Below, piece after piece: positions 37,201 to 44,084 of a stretch of DNA of 64,000 nucleotides; position 1 is the first letter of the stretch; the number at the start of each line of letters is the position of its first letter. Where the stretch lies: assembly GCA_029215795.1 (NCBI GenBank), contig JARDYH010000004.1, positions 202,596,017-202,660,016 on the forward strand. Direction: 5' to 3'. Below the pieces are notes generated by a model. It was not told the DNA's origin. It was given only the letters and a program-made list of their open reading frames with translations, and did not search any database. A program made the position numbers and the translations under genes. This DNA is from Anniella stebbinsi. Lineage: Eukaryota; Chordata; Lepidosauria; Squamata; Anniellidae.

Positions 37201-40084
37201 TTCCCGGCCCGGTGGCTCCCGTCCGGCGCCGGCGCCTACTACTACCAGCAGGCTCCGCGGCCTGCTCTAGAGTAGCGCGCCGGGTGATGACATCACCCGG
37301 CGCGCCACCCTAGAGCAGGCCGCGGAGCCTGCTAGTAGTAGTAGGCTCCGGCGCCGGACGGGAGCCACCGGGCCGAGAAGGTAAGTGCCCCCCTCCTCCC
37401 CCCCCCCCGCTGTCCACTTTCATCGGCGGGCGCCCGCTGGCGCCCGCCAATGGAAGCGGCGGTGGGCGCCAGTGGGCGCCCGCCGATCCGCCGATCCGCC
37501 GAACCGGTTCGGAGCTTTTTCGGACCGGTTCGGATTGGATCGGCCGATCCAGCTGCGGGATCGGAAATCGGATAATTTATCCGATTTCCCACTGGACCGG
37601 ACTCGGATCGTGGATCGGGTCCGATCCAGTGCACATCCCTAGTAAATAACAGGCATGCATGAGAAAAGCCACAATAGCTCCCCCCGCCCCCCAAGATCAT
37701 TCGAACCTGGACACAGTATTAAAGTGAATCAACAAGGGGTTACAGTCCCATCATTTTCTGAAAATAGCTACTTAACTTTATCAGGGTTTTGTATCTAAGA
37801 CAATAAATTCTGGAGTAAATATAGCATTGATTTCCCCCCTATATATATCCTACTCCTCTTTATTGTAAACTGTTCAGACTATCGGCAGATACAGATCTAT
37901 GTATTCTCATCCTACATTAAGTATTTTAAACAAAACACCAGAAGGTATTTTGTCTTGCAAATTGAGACTAAAACGGTGGTGCAATTAAACAGGAAATTCT
38001 CAAACGTTGCTGGCCCTGTTCAGTTTGAAAGATGAAAGCAATAATGGTTTGAAATGGAGCAGAACACTCTCCACCAGCAGGCGGCAAAGGAACATTAACT
38101 CCTAGATGGTTTGAAATCTATTATAAGTTGTCACATTGCCAATACTTGTCAGTGAGCCTTCACTTAAAAGGAAATTATCTACAAGGAAGTCACCTGCCTT
38201 TAAGAAAACCCTTACTTAATGTATTCTGTAAGACTGATGGAGCAAGACATCTCTCTGATGTTCCCATGATGAAAAGCATCAATACAATCTAGCACCATTC
38301 GGACAGAGTCAAATGATGTTTTCTTGGGGGAAATAAAACTTTAAAAAACTTGAAATGAATCCAATATACCTAACATATAGTTTCAACAAAGACCAACGTA
38401 CATCTTCTCCCAGAATGCTGAATGTTAGTTTGATAATAGAAGGGAAGTTGTGGAAATGAGGGGGGCAGCTCTTGTTACTCCGACCTCTTCTGTTAATTTG
38501 TAGAGATATTTCATGAAACAAAGCTGCCCAAAAGACAGATATGGTCTAGCACAGCCTCCCCGCAACCTGGTGCTCTCCAGATAAGCTGTCCCATTTGGAT
38601 GTGTTGGCCATGCTGATTGGGAATGATGGGAGTTTCAGTCTAATGCATCTGGAGAGCACTAGGTTGGGGAAAGCTGCTCTAGAGGTTTATTTAGAGACCA
38701 ACTGTACAATCCTATGGATGTCTCCTCAGAAGTAACTCCTAATGACCTTCAAAATCTGGCTTATTCCCGGGTAAGAAGGCATAGAATTTCAGCTTAATGG
38801 AGCTTTCATGGGCAACAGCCTACATCGGAAGCAAAACCTCATGCCAACTTCACAATAAATTGGTCAGTCTTTAAGGTAGCAAAGTATTCTGTCTTCTTGC
38901 TTTCACAGGCCACCACCATTATCTGGATTGTCTGGATCAGCACAGCTGATCATTTTCAAAATGTCCTACATATATGCCCTTGAACTCTTGAACTTGATCC
39001 CCAAATCCTTTACGAGTGAAGCATATAACTGAAACAAGAACCTATAGTCTGGGCATTTTCTCCTCTAGCAATTCCAATATCTCCCATAAGATGTACATAG
39101 TACTATATTAGATGGAAGCCAACTATGACAAATCCATGTACACACGCATACAAAGTTATTTTTTTTAAAGAAAAAAAGTTCTGGACATTAACAAGGAAAG
39201 AATGGAGAGTGGGAAATCATAACTATTGAAATAGACAGTAACAACTTGTATTCTTATTCCTTAAGAAAATAGTTCTGATGTTCTCCTGTTTAATGTTTTT
39301 TTGGAAGCCAAATCTACAGAATACAACTCTGCGGCTGGAGCAGAGGCCCCCTATGCCAAGGCAGAGAGCAATGCAAAATGGGAGAGCTATTTCCAAGCTA
39401 TCACACTGTCACAGTCTTTGTTCAGTGAGTTAGGAGAAGACACTTGCTAGGAAGAACAGAACAGATGTCAGGTTGTGAGCCAAAGATATTGCTGTTTATT
39501 CCAGGAAGTTATATCTAAAGGATAAAAGGCTCCCAGAACAATAAAGATCAACACATTCCTTTCTTAATCGCCATCTTTCATGTACGATATCTTTCTTTTG
39601 CATGTTGACTGAAGTTAACATCTCCAAAAGTACAACCCTATGCATTTTAACTTGTTAGTAAGTCCTACTGTGTTCAATAGGGCTTACTTCTAGGTAAGCA
39701 TACATAGGATTGAAACCTAAGAATGTAAGCCTAGTAAACCCCACTGAACTCAATGGGACTTACTTCAGATAAGTGTGCATAGAATTGCAGCAGCCTTACG
39801 GTGCATATTCAGCATTTGAGACTACATCTTTAGATTATAATTTTACAATTTCACATTTGATTTTTCTAAATTTATCTACATTTAAATCAAGCTGAATAAA
39901 TTTTGCTCAATTTTTTGTGCATTGTGTTACGCACAATGCCTCTATTCAACTCCTAAATCCTGTTTTTATTTTTCATACCTGCTGTTATCAAATAAGCTGC
40001 AACTATGTTGTGTTCAGTCTGTGAAAAGGCTGAAGGATGTGCATTGTCACTTTCCGAAGAGTTAGCAGAATCATTCAAAAACAT
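16126..40084 (-). CDS. RRH: RRH, retinal pigment epithelium-derived rhodopsin homolog (peropsin)
   Basis: Coding exons are 40084-39979, 34545-34355, 31355-31256, 28450-28297, 21615-21447, 19365-19187 and 16228-16126. The total is 1002 bp, 333 aa, close to the 337 aa of the human protein. All junctions are AG/GT and every split codon closes. It is a seven-helix opsin. Visible landmarks: conserved Cys in the GYTGCQ segment (about 98), D-R-Y at 122-124, the second disulfide Cys in GAICTVNWR, the retinal Schiff-base lysine in FAKSSTFYNP at residue 284, and NPxxY as NPCIY. Peropsin is expressed in the microvilli of the retinal pigment epithelium and binds all-trans retinal. The start Met was chosen because the residues after it match the short family N-terminus with an Asn-rich glycosylation stretch; the longer in-frame upstream extension does not fit. 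The introns carry many transposons but no exon is broken. Confidence 0.97.
16440..16822 (+). mobile_element. L2/CR1-type LINE 3' end
   Basis: Text of the LINE 3' region ('cttatgaaactccc') leads into 'tagggagtggtatagaaat' and a TAAATAAATAAATA tail. It lies in RRH intron 6. Confidence 0.6.
17571..17735. mobile_element. Degenerate second copy of the CAGTGGAGGCTG MITE
   Basis: It matches 8074-8251 along most of its length ('ggtggtgaatccactccggg', 'gatagctccttt'). The outer ends are worn and no clear TSD is seen. Confidence 0.65.
17870..17960 (-). mobile_element. tRNA/MIR-like SINE fragment
   Basis: The minus strand shows a 'tgctgtagtggttag' head and a box-B-like 'gatttgaatc' motif. A short copy in RRH intron 6. 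Confidence 0.5.
18580..18835. repeat. Unnamed dispersed repeat, copy 2
   Basis: It is colinear with 10700-11025, including 'gggaaagccccacgg' and 'cgcagccaccac' blocks. No TIR or ORF is evident. Confidence 0.5.
19187..19365 (-). CDS. RRH: RRH coding exon 6 (helices 6-7, retinal lysine)
   Basis: The exon opens with ATG TCT in frame after exon 5 and runs to a split Lys codon before GTAAGT. It contains AWSPY of helix 6 and the FAKSSTFYNPCIY segment with the Schiff-base lysine. Confidence 0.97.
20450..20582 (+). mobile_element. L2/CR1-type LINE 3' end
   Basis: It has 'gaaccatccagagagcttc' and a 'ggcaataaatacat' tail. Confidence 0.55.
20640..21015 (+). mobile_element. L2/CR1-type LINE 3' end
   Basis: It has 'ccagactgtggaatggcctg' and 'ctctcttccggcaggc' text typical of a LINE 3' ORF2/UTR region and ends in 'gaaataaatagaaatag'. 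Confidence 0.6.
21447..21615 (-). CDS. RRH: RRH coding exon 5 (helix 5, third cytoplasmic loop)
   Basis: The acceptor TTTTCAG ends at 21616. The exon encodes SFVSYTMSVIAVNFVIPL and the loop ending DWSDQVDVTK before GTATGG. Confidence 0.96.
21801..21816. repeat. L1 target-site duplication, 3' side of element
   Basis: The 16-bp sequence AACTCCCAGCATTCCT is identical to 27630-27645. The two flanks together rebuild a palindromic MITE that the L1 split. Confidence 0.9.
21932..25768 (-). pseudogene. L1 ORF2 (endonuclease and reverse transcriptase), one in-frame stop
   Basis: The N-terminal part (25768-24401) is an apurinic-type endonuclease, with TLNVKGL, FLQETH, GDFNM and SRIDYIF motifs and a coiled region after it. 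A TAG stop at 24403-24401 ends it, and the same frame resumes at once; an internal Met at 24355 opens the next 807 codons. That part holds the reverse-transcriptase motifs TRQGCPLSP and MFADDTLL, then YLGINI, and near the C-terminus the Cys/His cluster C-x3-C-x7-H-x4-C. One nonsense codon is the only disabling change I found. Confidence 0.93.
26013..27050 (-). CDS. L1 ORF1 protein (RNA-binding chaperone)
   Basis: 345 aa. A basic, low-complexity N-terminus is followed by a heptad-rich coiled coil (about 85-165), then an RRM-like domain starting near DRDRRANIRIR and a C-terminal domain with the ERAHRVG motif. This is the usual order of an L1 ORF1 protein, which trimerises and coats L1 RNA. The frame is intact. 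244 bp separate it from ORF2. Confidence 0.92.
   Translation of the reverse strand: MNGGRLMSKKKTTSWSRPKGDRPSDRSYRLVRTDKMSDKDSEKTKKQSPSHAGNASAKTGTKPGAIPKTTTGRQADPTDELIQNIQKMLDLAILKQDGNIEQALLKQEERLAKRITDSQQQLLAGLQKVEKEVGALQEETGELKVLYKKQEEQLTQQDLRLIAMEDRDRRANIRIRSFGERQGETLNSIRELILAWVKQLVPQEDWRMEDIERAHRVGFGKTREFPRDIIVKFANYYKKEKLMQAVRSQGQPTLQATPIEVFQDLCPQTVQWRKSVRICTGALKMKSISYNWGYPVFLRFKWNGKQQRITSCEQGIELLEKLGIMDATPVGEEKQDEGAAGGSND
27630..27675. repeat. L1 target-site duplication (5' side) and rest of split MITE
   Basis: 27630-27645 repeats the 16-bp TSD. The following bases 'gaccattggctatgctaact' continue the palindromic MITE interrupted at 21816. Confidence 0.88.
27673..27912 (+). mobile_element. 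tRNA/MIR-like SINE, nearly complete
   Basis: The head 'gtggtgtagtgactagaatg' resembles a tRNA box A and 'gggttctagtcc' a box B. A conserved core follows ('ctgggtgactttgggccag', 'gttgttgtgaggataaaatg') and it ends in AATAAATAAATAAA. The best copy of this SINE in the window. Confidence 0.75.
28297..28450 (-). CDS. RRH: RRH coding exon 4 (helix 4, second extracellular loop)
   Basis: It starts by completing a Gly codon and encodes LILAAWINAVFWSSMP, then GWASYAPDPTGAICTVNWRK. The donor GTACGT begins at 28296. Confidence 0.96.
28568..29069. mobile_element. hAT-type element with CAGAGGTGTTGA ends
   Basis: The ends CAGAGGTGTTGAC and GTTCAACACCTCTG are complementary. The flanks CTATAAAC and ATATAAAT agree at six of eight positions. 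Inside, a block of about 170 bp (from 28690) recurs in diverged form from 28910. Confidence 0.65.
29286..29424. mobile_element. Palindromic MITE family copy
   Basis: The arms 'cagccttctccaacctggtg' and 'caccaaattggagaaggct' are complementary, with the centre 'ggccagcctgctggtt'. Confidence 0.6.
30414..30732. mobile_element. 319-bp palindromic hAT MITE, same family as 13407
   Basis: It begins TAGGCTGACCATATG and ends CATATGGTCACCCTA. The flanks TGTATCTA and TGTATGTA are an 8-bp duplication with one change. The core matches 13407-13727. Confidence 0.85.
31143..31196 (+). repeat. (ATT)n/(ATC)n microsatellite
   Basis: A run of ATT and ATC triplets in RRH intron 3. Confidence 0.9.
31256..31355 (-). 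CDS. RRH: RRH coding exon 3 (helix 3, DRY motif)
   Basis: 100 bp between TTTCAG and GTATGG. It encodes FFGMASIGLLTVV and the DRY motif, ending with the first base of a Gly codon. Too short for a long ORF; identified by sequence and phase. Confidence 0.95.
31875..32060 (-). mobile_element. tRNA-derived squamate-type SINE fragment
   Basis: The text 'gccattggtccatctagccc' followed by 'ggcagcagctttccag' and a worn 'gagtttgaacttg' box matches a SINE family very common in squamate genomes. Family recognition is from memory. Confidence 0.6.
32230..32350 (+). mobile_element. Short interspersed repeat ('gtagccgtgttagtcc' type)
   Basis: It has 'gtagccgtgttagtccaaga' and 'ccacttcatcagtg', a repeat widespread in reptiles and birds. 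A relative lies at 41190-41290. Confidence 0.6.
32495..32760 (-). mobile_element. SINE copy interrupted by a palindromic MITE
   Basis: The SINE text 'aggctattggtccatctaac' stops at about 32518 and resumes near 32655 ('agcccaatacca', 'gagataacaggacttgaac'). The MITE at about 32519-32654 lies between, so the MITE inserted into the SINE. Confidence 0.55.
32519..32654. mobile_element. Palindromic MITE family copy, nested in SINE
   Basis: The arms 'ctccccaacctggcgtcctcc' and 'ggagggcatgaggttggggaa' are complementary in parts. The surrounding SINE continues on both sides. Confidence 0.55.
32870..33262 (+). mobile_element. L2/CR1-type LINE 3' end
   Basis: It contains 'ggttccaggtgaagagcttt' and 'tagccacccagagaactgg', and ends in 'taaataaataataaa'. 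In RRH intron 2. Confidence 0.6.
33476..33501 (+). repeat. (CA)n microsatellite
   Basis: About twelve CA dinucleotides. Confidence 0.95.
34355..34545 (-). CDS. RRH: RRH coding exon 2 (helices 1-2, first loop)
   Basis: The acceptor GACAG ends at 34546 and the donor GTACTT begins at 34354. The exon encodes SNIVVLGIFVKYKELRTATN, NAIIINLAFTDIG and the WKFGYTGCQ segment with the disulfide cysteine. Confidence 0.97.
34960..35120 (+). pseudogene. L2-like LINE reverse-transcriptase fragment
   Basis: The plus strand reads L-D-Y-C-H followed by a short L-P-L-K stretch, matching the L2-type 'LDYCN..Y.GLP' motif. A second fragment is at 42790-42990. Confidence 0.5.
35840..37641. mobile_element. 1.8-kb GC-rich hAT-type element with hairpin array
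   Basis: It runs from TAGGGGTGTGCAC to GTGCACATCCCTA, with perfect 8-bp duplications GTAAATAA at 35832-35839 and 37642-37649. There is no transposase ORF, so it is non-autonomous. The outer parts are rich in CGGAT/CCGAT motifs. The middle holds five copies of a 242-bp unit (centres at 36322, 36564, 36806, 37048, 37290), each an inverted repeat. It lies in RRH intron 1 and is the most CpG-dense DNA in the window. ORFs in it are by-products of base composition. Confidence 0.9.
36246..37385. repeat. Tandem array of 242-bp GC-rich hairpin units
   Basis: The spacing of the centre GATGACATC is 242 bp in every case. Each centre is flanked by 15-bp arms GCGCGCCGGGTGATG and complement, then by longer arms including CTCCGCGGCCTGCT and GGCGCCGGCGCC. 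The units are nearly identical, with single-base differences. Confidence 0.9.
38549..38682. mobile_element. Palindromic MITE family copy
   Basis: The arms 'cgcaacctggtgctctccag' and 'ctggagagcactaggttggg' are complementary. In RRH intron 1. Confidence 0.6.
39630..39795. repeat. Two head-to-tail copies of a short dispersed repeat
   Basis: Two copies of the 'agtaagtcc..caatgggacttac..ataggattg' motif. Related copies are at 11600-11700, 42985-43065, 48230-48300, 51120-51190 and 51880-51960. Common in reptile DNA; no name assigned. Confidence 0.6.
39979..40084 (-). CDS. RRH: RRH coding exon 1 (N-terminus)
   Basis: It starts at the Met of MFLNDSANSSES, an Asn/Ser-rich extracellular N-terminus, then FSQTEHNIVAAYLITAG. 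The donor GTATGA begins at 39978. Confidence 0.92.
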
Positions 40085-42789
40085 TTCAGGGAAAAGAAAA
40101 TGGAAAAAATACCCTTCAGAGCTGTCCTGCAAAAGGCCATTCACCAATAAAATAAAAATAAAATCAGCAAGCCTTTTCAGACAATTTTTTTGCCTTGCAA
40201 AATTCCGTGCTGAAAGGATCCCAACAGAATTTCGACTAAAGAGCAAAGGAGGTTACATTCCTAGCCTTTGAAAGAGGACGGCTTGTTAGCTCAACAAAGA
40301 ACAGCACAGAGCTGTGTGTGTATTTTCAACAAGATGCCTAAGCTTCATGGCCTTCTTACTAGAGATTAGCAGTCACATAGGCTCTACACTTTGCACTTCA
40401 AACTTCGGTTCTTTTCTTTTAATATGGCCCCAAAAAAAAAAAAAGGCAAGAATTGATTGTTTTTCAGCTTTGTTCAGGATTCTCAAGTGCCAAGATGCAC
40501 ACAATAAGTAATCAAGGAAATGTATATTATGATGATTATTTTTCTTAAGACACCAGGCAAAATAAGTCTCAGTTTCTATCAAAATGCAGGGGTACACAGA
40601 AGGCAGTTTGGGATTACTGGAAGATCCCTGGGTGATTTGCAGTAGGTTAGAAATCCTTGCCAAATTCCAATTCTTTAACTACAGCAACAAAATGGCACAA
40701 ACAGAAAACAGGTTGTTGAAATGAAGTCTGAAGGAACCACGAATGGATTTCTGTGCAGGAGTGAGCTCAGTTCCAGTACTCAAAAACAAATTCCTATGTT
40801 AAGCAGCTCCTTCAAGGCACCACGTTTTTTCATTCTATGTGCCTGTCTTTTGCACCTAGCTCGCTGGTGGACATCGGGGCTTTAGTAAAACACATACATC
40901 GGAAGTTTGAGTTCCCATGTTCTAGTGCAAGTGTTCTTCACTGCAAGGCCTGTGGGACACTGGTGAAGGAAGAACCCAATTAGCTTTGGTGGAGGAAGAG
41001 CCCAAGAGCAAACAGCAACGTAATTGGCCAGCTGTAGCAGTGCACTGCACAGGGCCCCCAAGTGGTCTCAGCAGCAGGCCCTGGAGCCCAAGTGGCTCCT
41101 GCTTGAAAAATAGTGAAGATCACTGCTCCAGTATAACTATGCCTACGTATGCATGCATAGCTAAAATAAATGCCAAAAATAAAAAAAAAATATAAAAAAT
41201 CTTGTGGTACCTCAAAGGCTAACAGATTTATTCTGGCATGAGTTTTCACCACTTCATCAGATGCATGGAGTATTTTAGACTTTCAGGTTTATATACAGCA
41301 GTTCTTTCTGCTTTCCCTTGCCTCAAATTCCCTTCCCATCCTCCATCAGTTCTCCTGTACTAAATTTTAGTCTGAGCTTCTTGGAGCAGGAACCTGTCCT
41401 CTTACCCTTCATAAATAAATGGGGCCTATGAGCCCAAATTACCCATTATTTTTGTCTGTCAAATCTGCTCCCTCACCCGCTGTTCCATTTCTGGCAGCTT
41501 CATTTCTGCTGTTTTCTTCCCTTTTTGCTCCTGCAACGTGTCTTGCTATTTGGCGCCTCCCCCCCCCCCCCATCTCCTTTTCTCTTCCCCGCTGTGTAGT
41601 TTCTTGCTCTGCTTGGCTTTTCCATCCTCCCTACCTCTTCCTCCACCCAATCAGAGCCATATGGCAATGGAACAGCTTCTGAAAGCCTATTTTGCAGTCC
41701 CTGATTGGGATAGGAGATAATACATTGTTACAGAACTCGAGTCTCACACATGTTCCATTCATCTGCAGTAGCCTTTTTAGAGGTAAGAGGGAGAAGAGAG
41801 CCTTGTCTCTTTCTGGGATTTTGTTTTTAAAAGAACTCTACACATCTCAAGAATTCCTTGAAGGCATACTGGCACATCCATTTTGTGGGTGGGTGGCCCT
41901 ATTTGGTCCCCAATCATGTGGGCAAGGCAAGTCCAACATTACCATGAGACAGGGTGATAAAAAGTGTGTTCATGCAACGACATGGAGAGACTTGAACTAG
42001 AAACCAGCAACACAAGGACACATTCACTAAGTAATTTCTGAAACTACCATGCTCCCGGAATTCCCCAAGGAACCTCTAGTTGATATATCAATTCTGCCCA
42101 TACATTTACATATGCCTGGATAAGAGGGGAATATATACGTGAACCAGTATTTGTTAGGACAAGGGTTTCATATTACATTGCTCATATGCAAGCCATTCAC
42201 ACAAGCATGTGCTATGTTATCTGCCCTCTCCAGAAACATTTATGGCAAATTTAGTGGGACAAGTGAACAGCAGTATGAAACATCATACATCAATTTGCTA
42301 CTTCAAGAAAGATTACATTATCTATATCAGCATTTGGGGAGGTAGAGCACCTATTTTACATGCAGAAGGTCATAGAGGGGAGTCAACTCAGCATGGACTA
42401 ATAGTCAACTCACCACTGTTATGGTGTGTGTGGAGTACCCCTAGACAACTGTCGAGTTGATTATTACCCCACATTTGACTATTGTGTTGTCCAAACGCAG
42501 CCTCTTTCTTGTTCACCACTCGGAAATCTTTGAATGGGGAACATTATATAAATATTGTAAATAAATTAATACTACCAAAGTTCCTCTCAATCCTCAACTG
42601 AAATGTAAAGGTACCAGCCTGAGCACAACGAATAGCTCTTTCAAAATCTTCCTCCCATTTATAGACTAATGACTGAATCCAGATTAAGTTAGTTGCACTT
42701 GGATCCCATTTAAATCCATATGAGAAGTTAGCCATGGTTAAACAGGACCTAGCTGTGACTAATCTGATGATATTTATATACTTCAGAAC

Positions 42790-42990
42790 CAATTAATCTT
42801 TGAAGCTTGCTGGACAGGGGTAGCTTGGCCACAGTGGTACAGACATTAGTAACTTCAAGAGTAGATAACTGCAATGTGTTCTATGAGGGGCTGCCCTTAA
42901 GGCTGGTCTGGAAGCTGCAGCTACAGCAGAACACAGCAGCTGTTGTCAACAGCAGTATATAAATATGGTAAATAAATAAATAATAAAAGG
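42790..42990 (+). pseudogene. L2-like LINE ORF2 fragment with (TAAA)n tail
   Basis: The plus strand reads D-N-C-N-V-F-Y-E-G-L-P-L, the L2 'DYCNxLYxGLPL' motif, then K-L-Q-L-Q-Q-N. It ends in TAAATAAATAAATAATAAA. Confidence 0.6.
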
Positions 42991-43856
42991 CTGCAATCCT
43001 AAACACACTTACTAGGGAGTAAGCCCCATTTAACACAGTGGGACCTAGTTCTGAGTAAAAATATATTGGATGGCACAGCACATGATTTTTCATTTATAAG
43101 GCAGAGCTTCCATCATGCAGATTCACTTAATTCATACAGCGAATGGGATAGTACTCATACTCAGAGGGTTTTATTTTTAAGAAAAATGTCATTAAAAACT
43201 GGGATTTAGCAGGTACAGCATGCACATGGGATTCTTTATGTGCACATGGGGATCCATTCCATTTTCATATATACAGGCAACAAGCTGCACATGTAGAGCA
43301 TACCCTAACATTGGTTAGCCTCACAAATTAGAGGCAATCAATATGAGAGTTCCTTGCTGTACTTCATTTCCTTAATACAGGCTGCTAAATAAATGTACAT
43401 TCTGTATTGACATTATTTATACGCTTATCCCCCACCATACAGGTAAGAGCTTTCAATCTGAGACAAACACTCATATAGCTCACTAACCAGGATTGAGCAT
43501 ACTTTAGCACTAAGGCACTACAAATGTAGTTTTTGATAAATTCTCTGCTATTGCTATAACAAGCAAGGCATTTGTCGTTTGGTAATATTATTCACTGAGG
43601 GGTTAAATTAAATGTTGTTTTGAAATCATATTCAAGTTATTTTGACACGCTTTTCCATGGATCCACAAAACACTATTGTTAAGTCTGACAAAACAAAAAT
43701 GCAAAGACTTTTTTAAAAAGTCCCAAAGATTTGTGCAAGGCATTTTGAGCCAACAAACTTTTACGTTGTTTAGAGGTTCATAGTTTCCAAACTTCAAAAT
43801 GAGGTTTTGATTTTAAAAATAGCTCATTTAAAAAGTGTTTAAAAAGTAACATTTCC

Positions 43857-43862
43857 TTTAAT
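43857..43862 (-). promoter_or_regulatory. Candidate poly(A) signal for GAR1
   Basis: The minus strand reads ATTAAA about 210 nt past the GAR1 stop. Plausible, not proven. Confidence 0.3.
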
Positions 43863-44070
43863 GTCTACTAAAGACCAAGAAAGATCCAAGTATCTGTAGC
43901 TCTTCTTAAATTCTCCATCTTAGTAGAAATCCATGAACTACAGAGGCAATAGCCAAGTCTTGACAACCGTACGATTAAAATCGTCCATTTTGTAGCATTC
44001 AAGTTAGTAAGAAATCTTCCCATTACATTTCGTAACAAAGCCATAAACGTGATTCTTCCCAGAGTTTTAC

Positions 44071-44084
44071 TTAACGTCCTCTGC
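44071..44084 (-). CDS. GAR1: GAR1 terminal coding exon (14 nt)
   Basis: After the acceptor ATTAG at 44089-44085, only the end of a Gly codon, Arg-Gly-Arg and TAA remain. It was found by following the phase from 45260. Confidence 0.8.

Larger units (their letters stand above)
40085..44070. other. Spacer between RRH and GAR1
   Basis: About 4 kb. It should hold the RRH promoter and the GAR1 3' UTR. It contains a 'cacttcatcag' short repeat at 41190-41290, a SINE head near 42330-42400, and LINE 3' fragments at 42505-42570 and 42790-42990. No further gene is visible. Confidence 0.5.
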
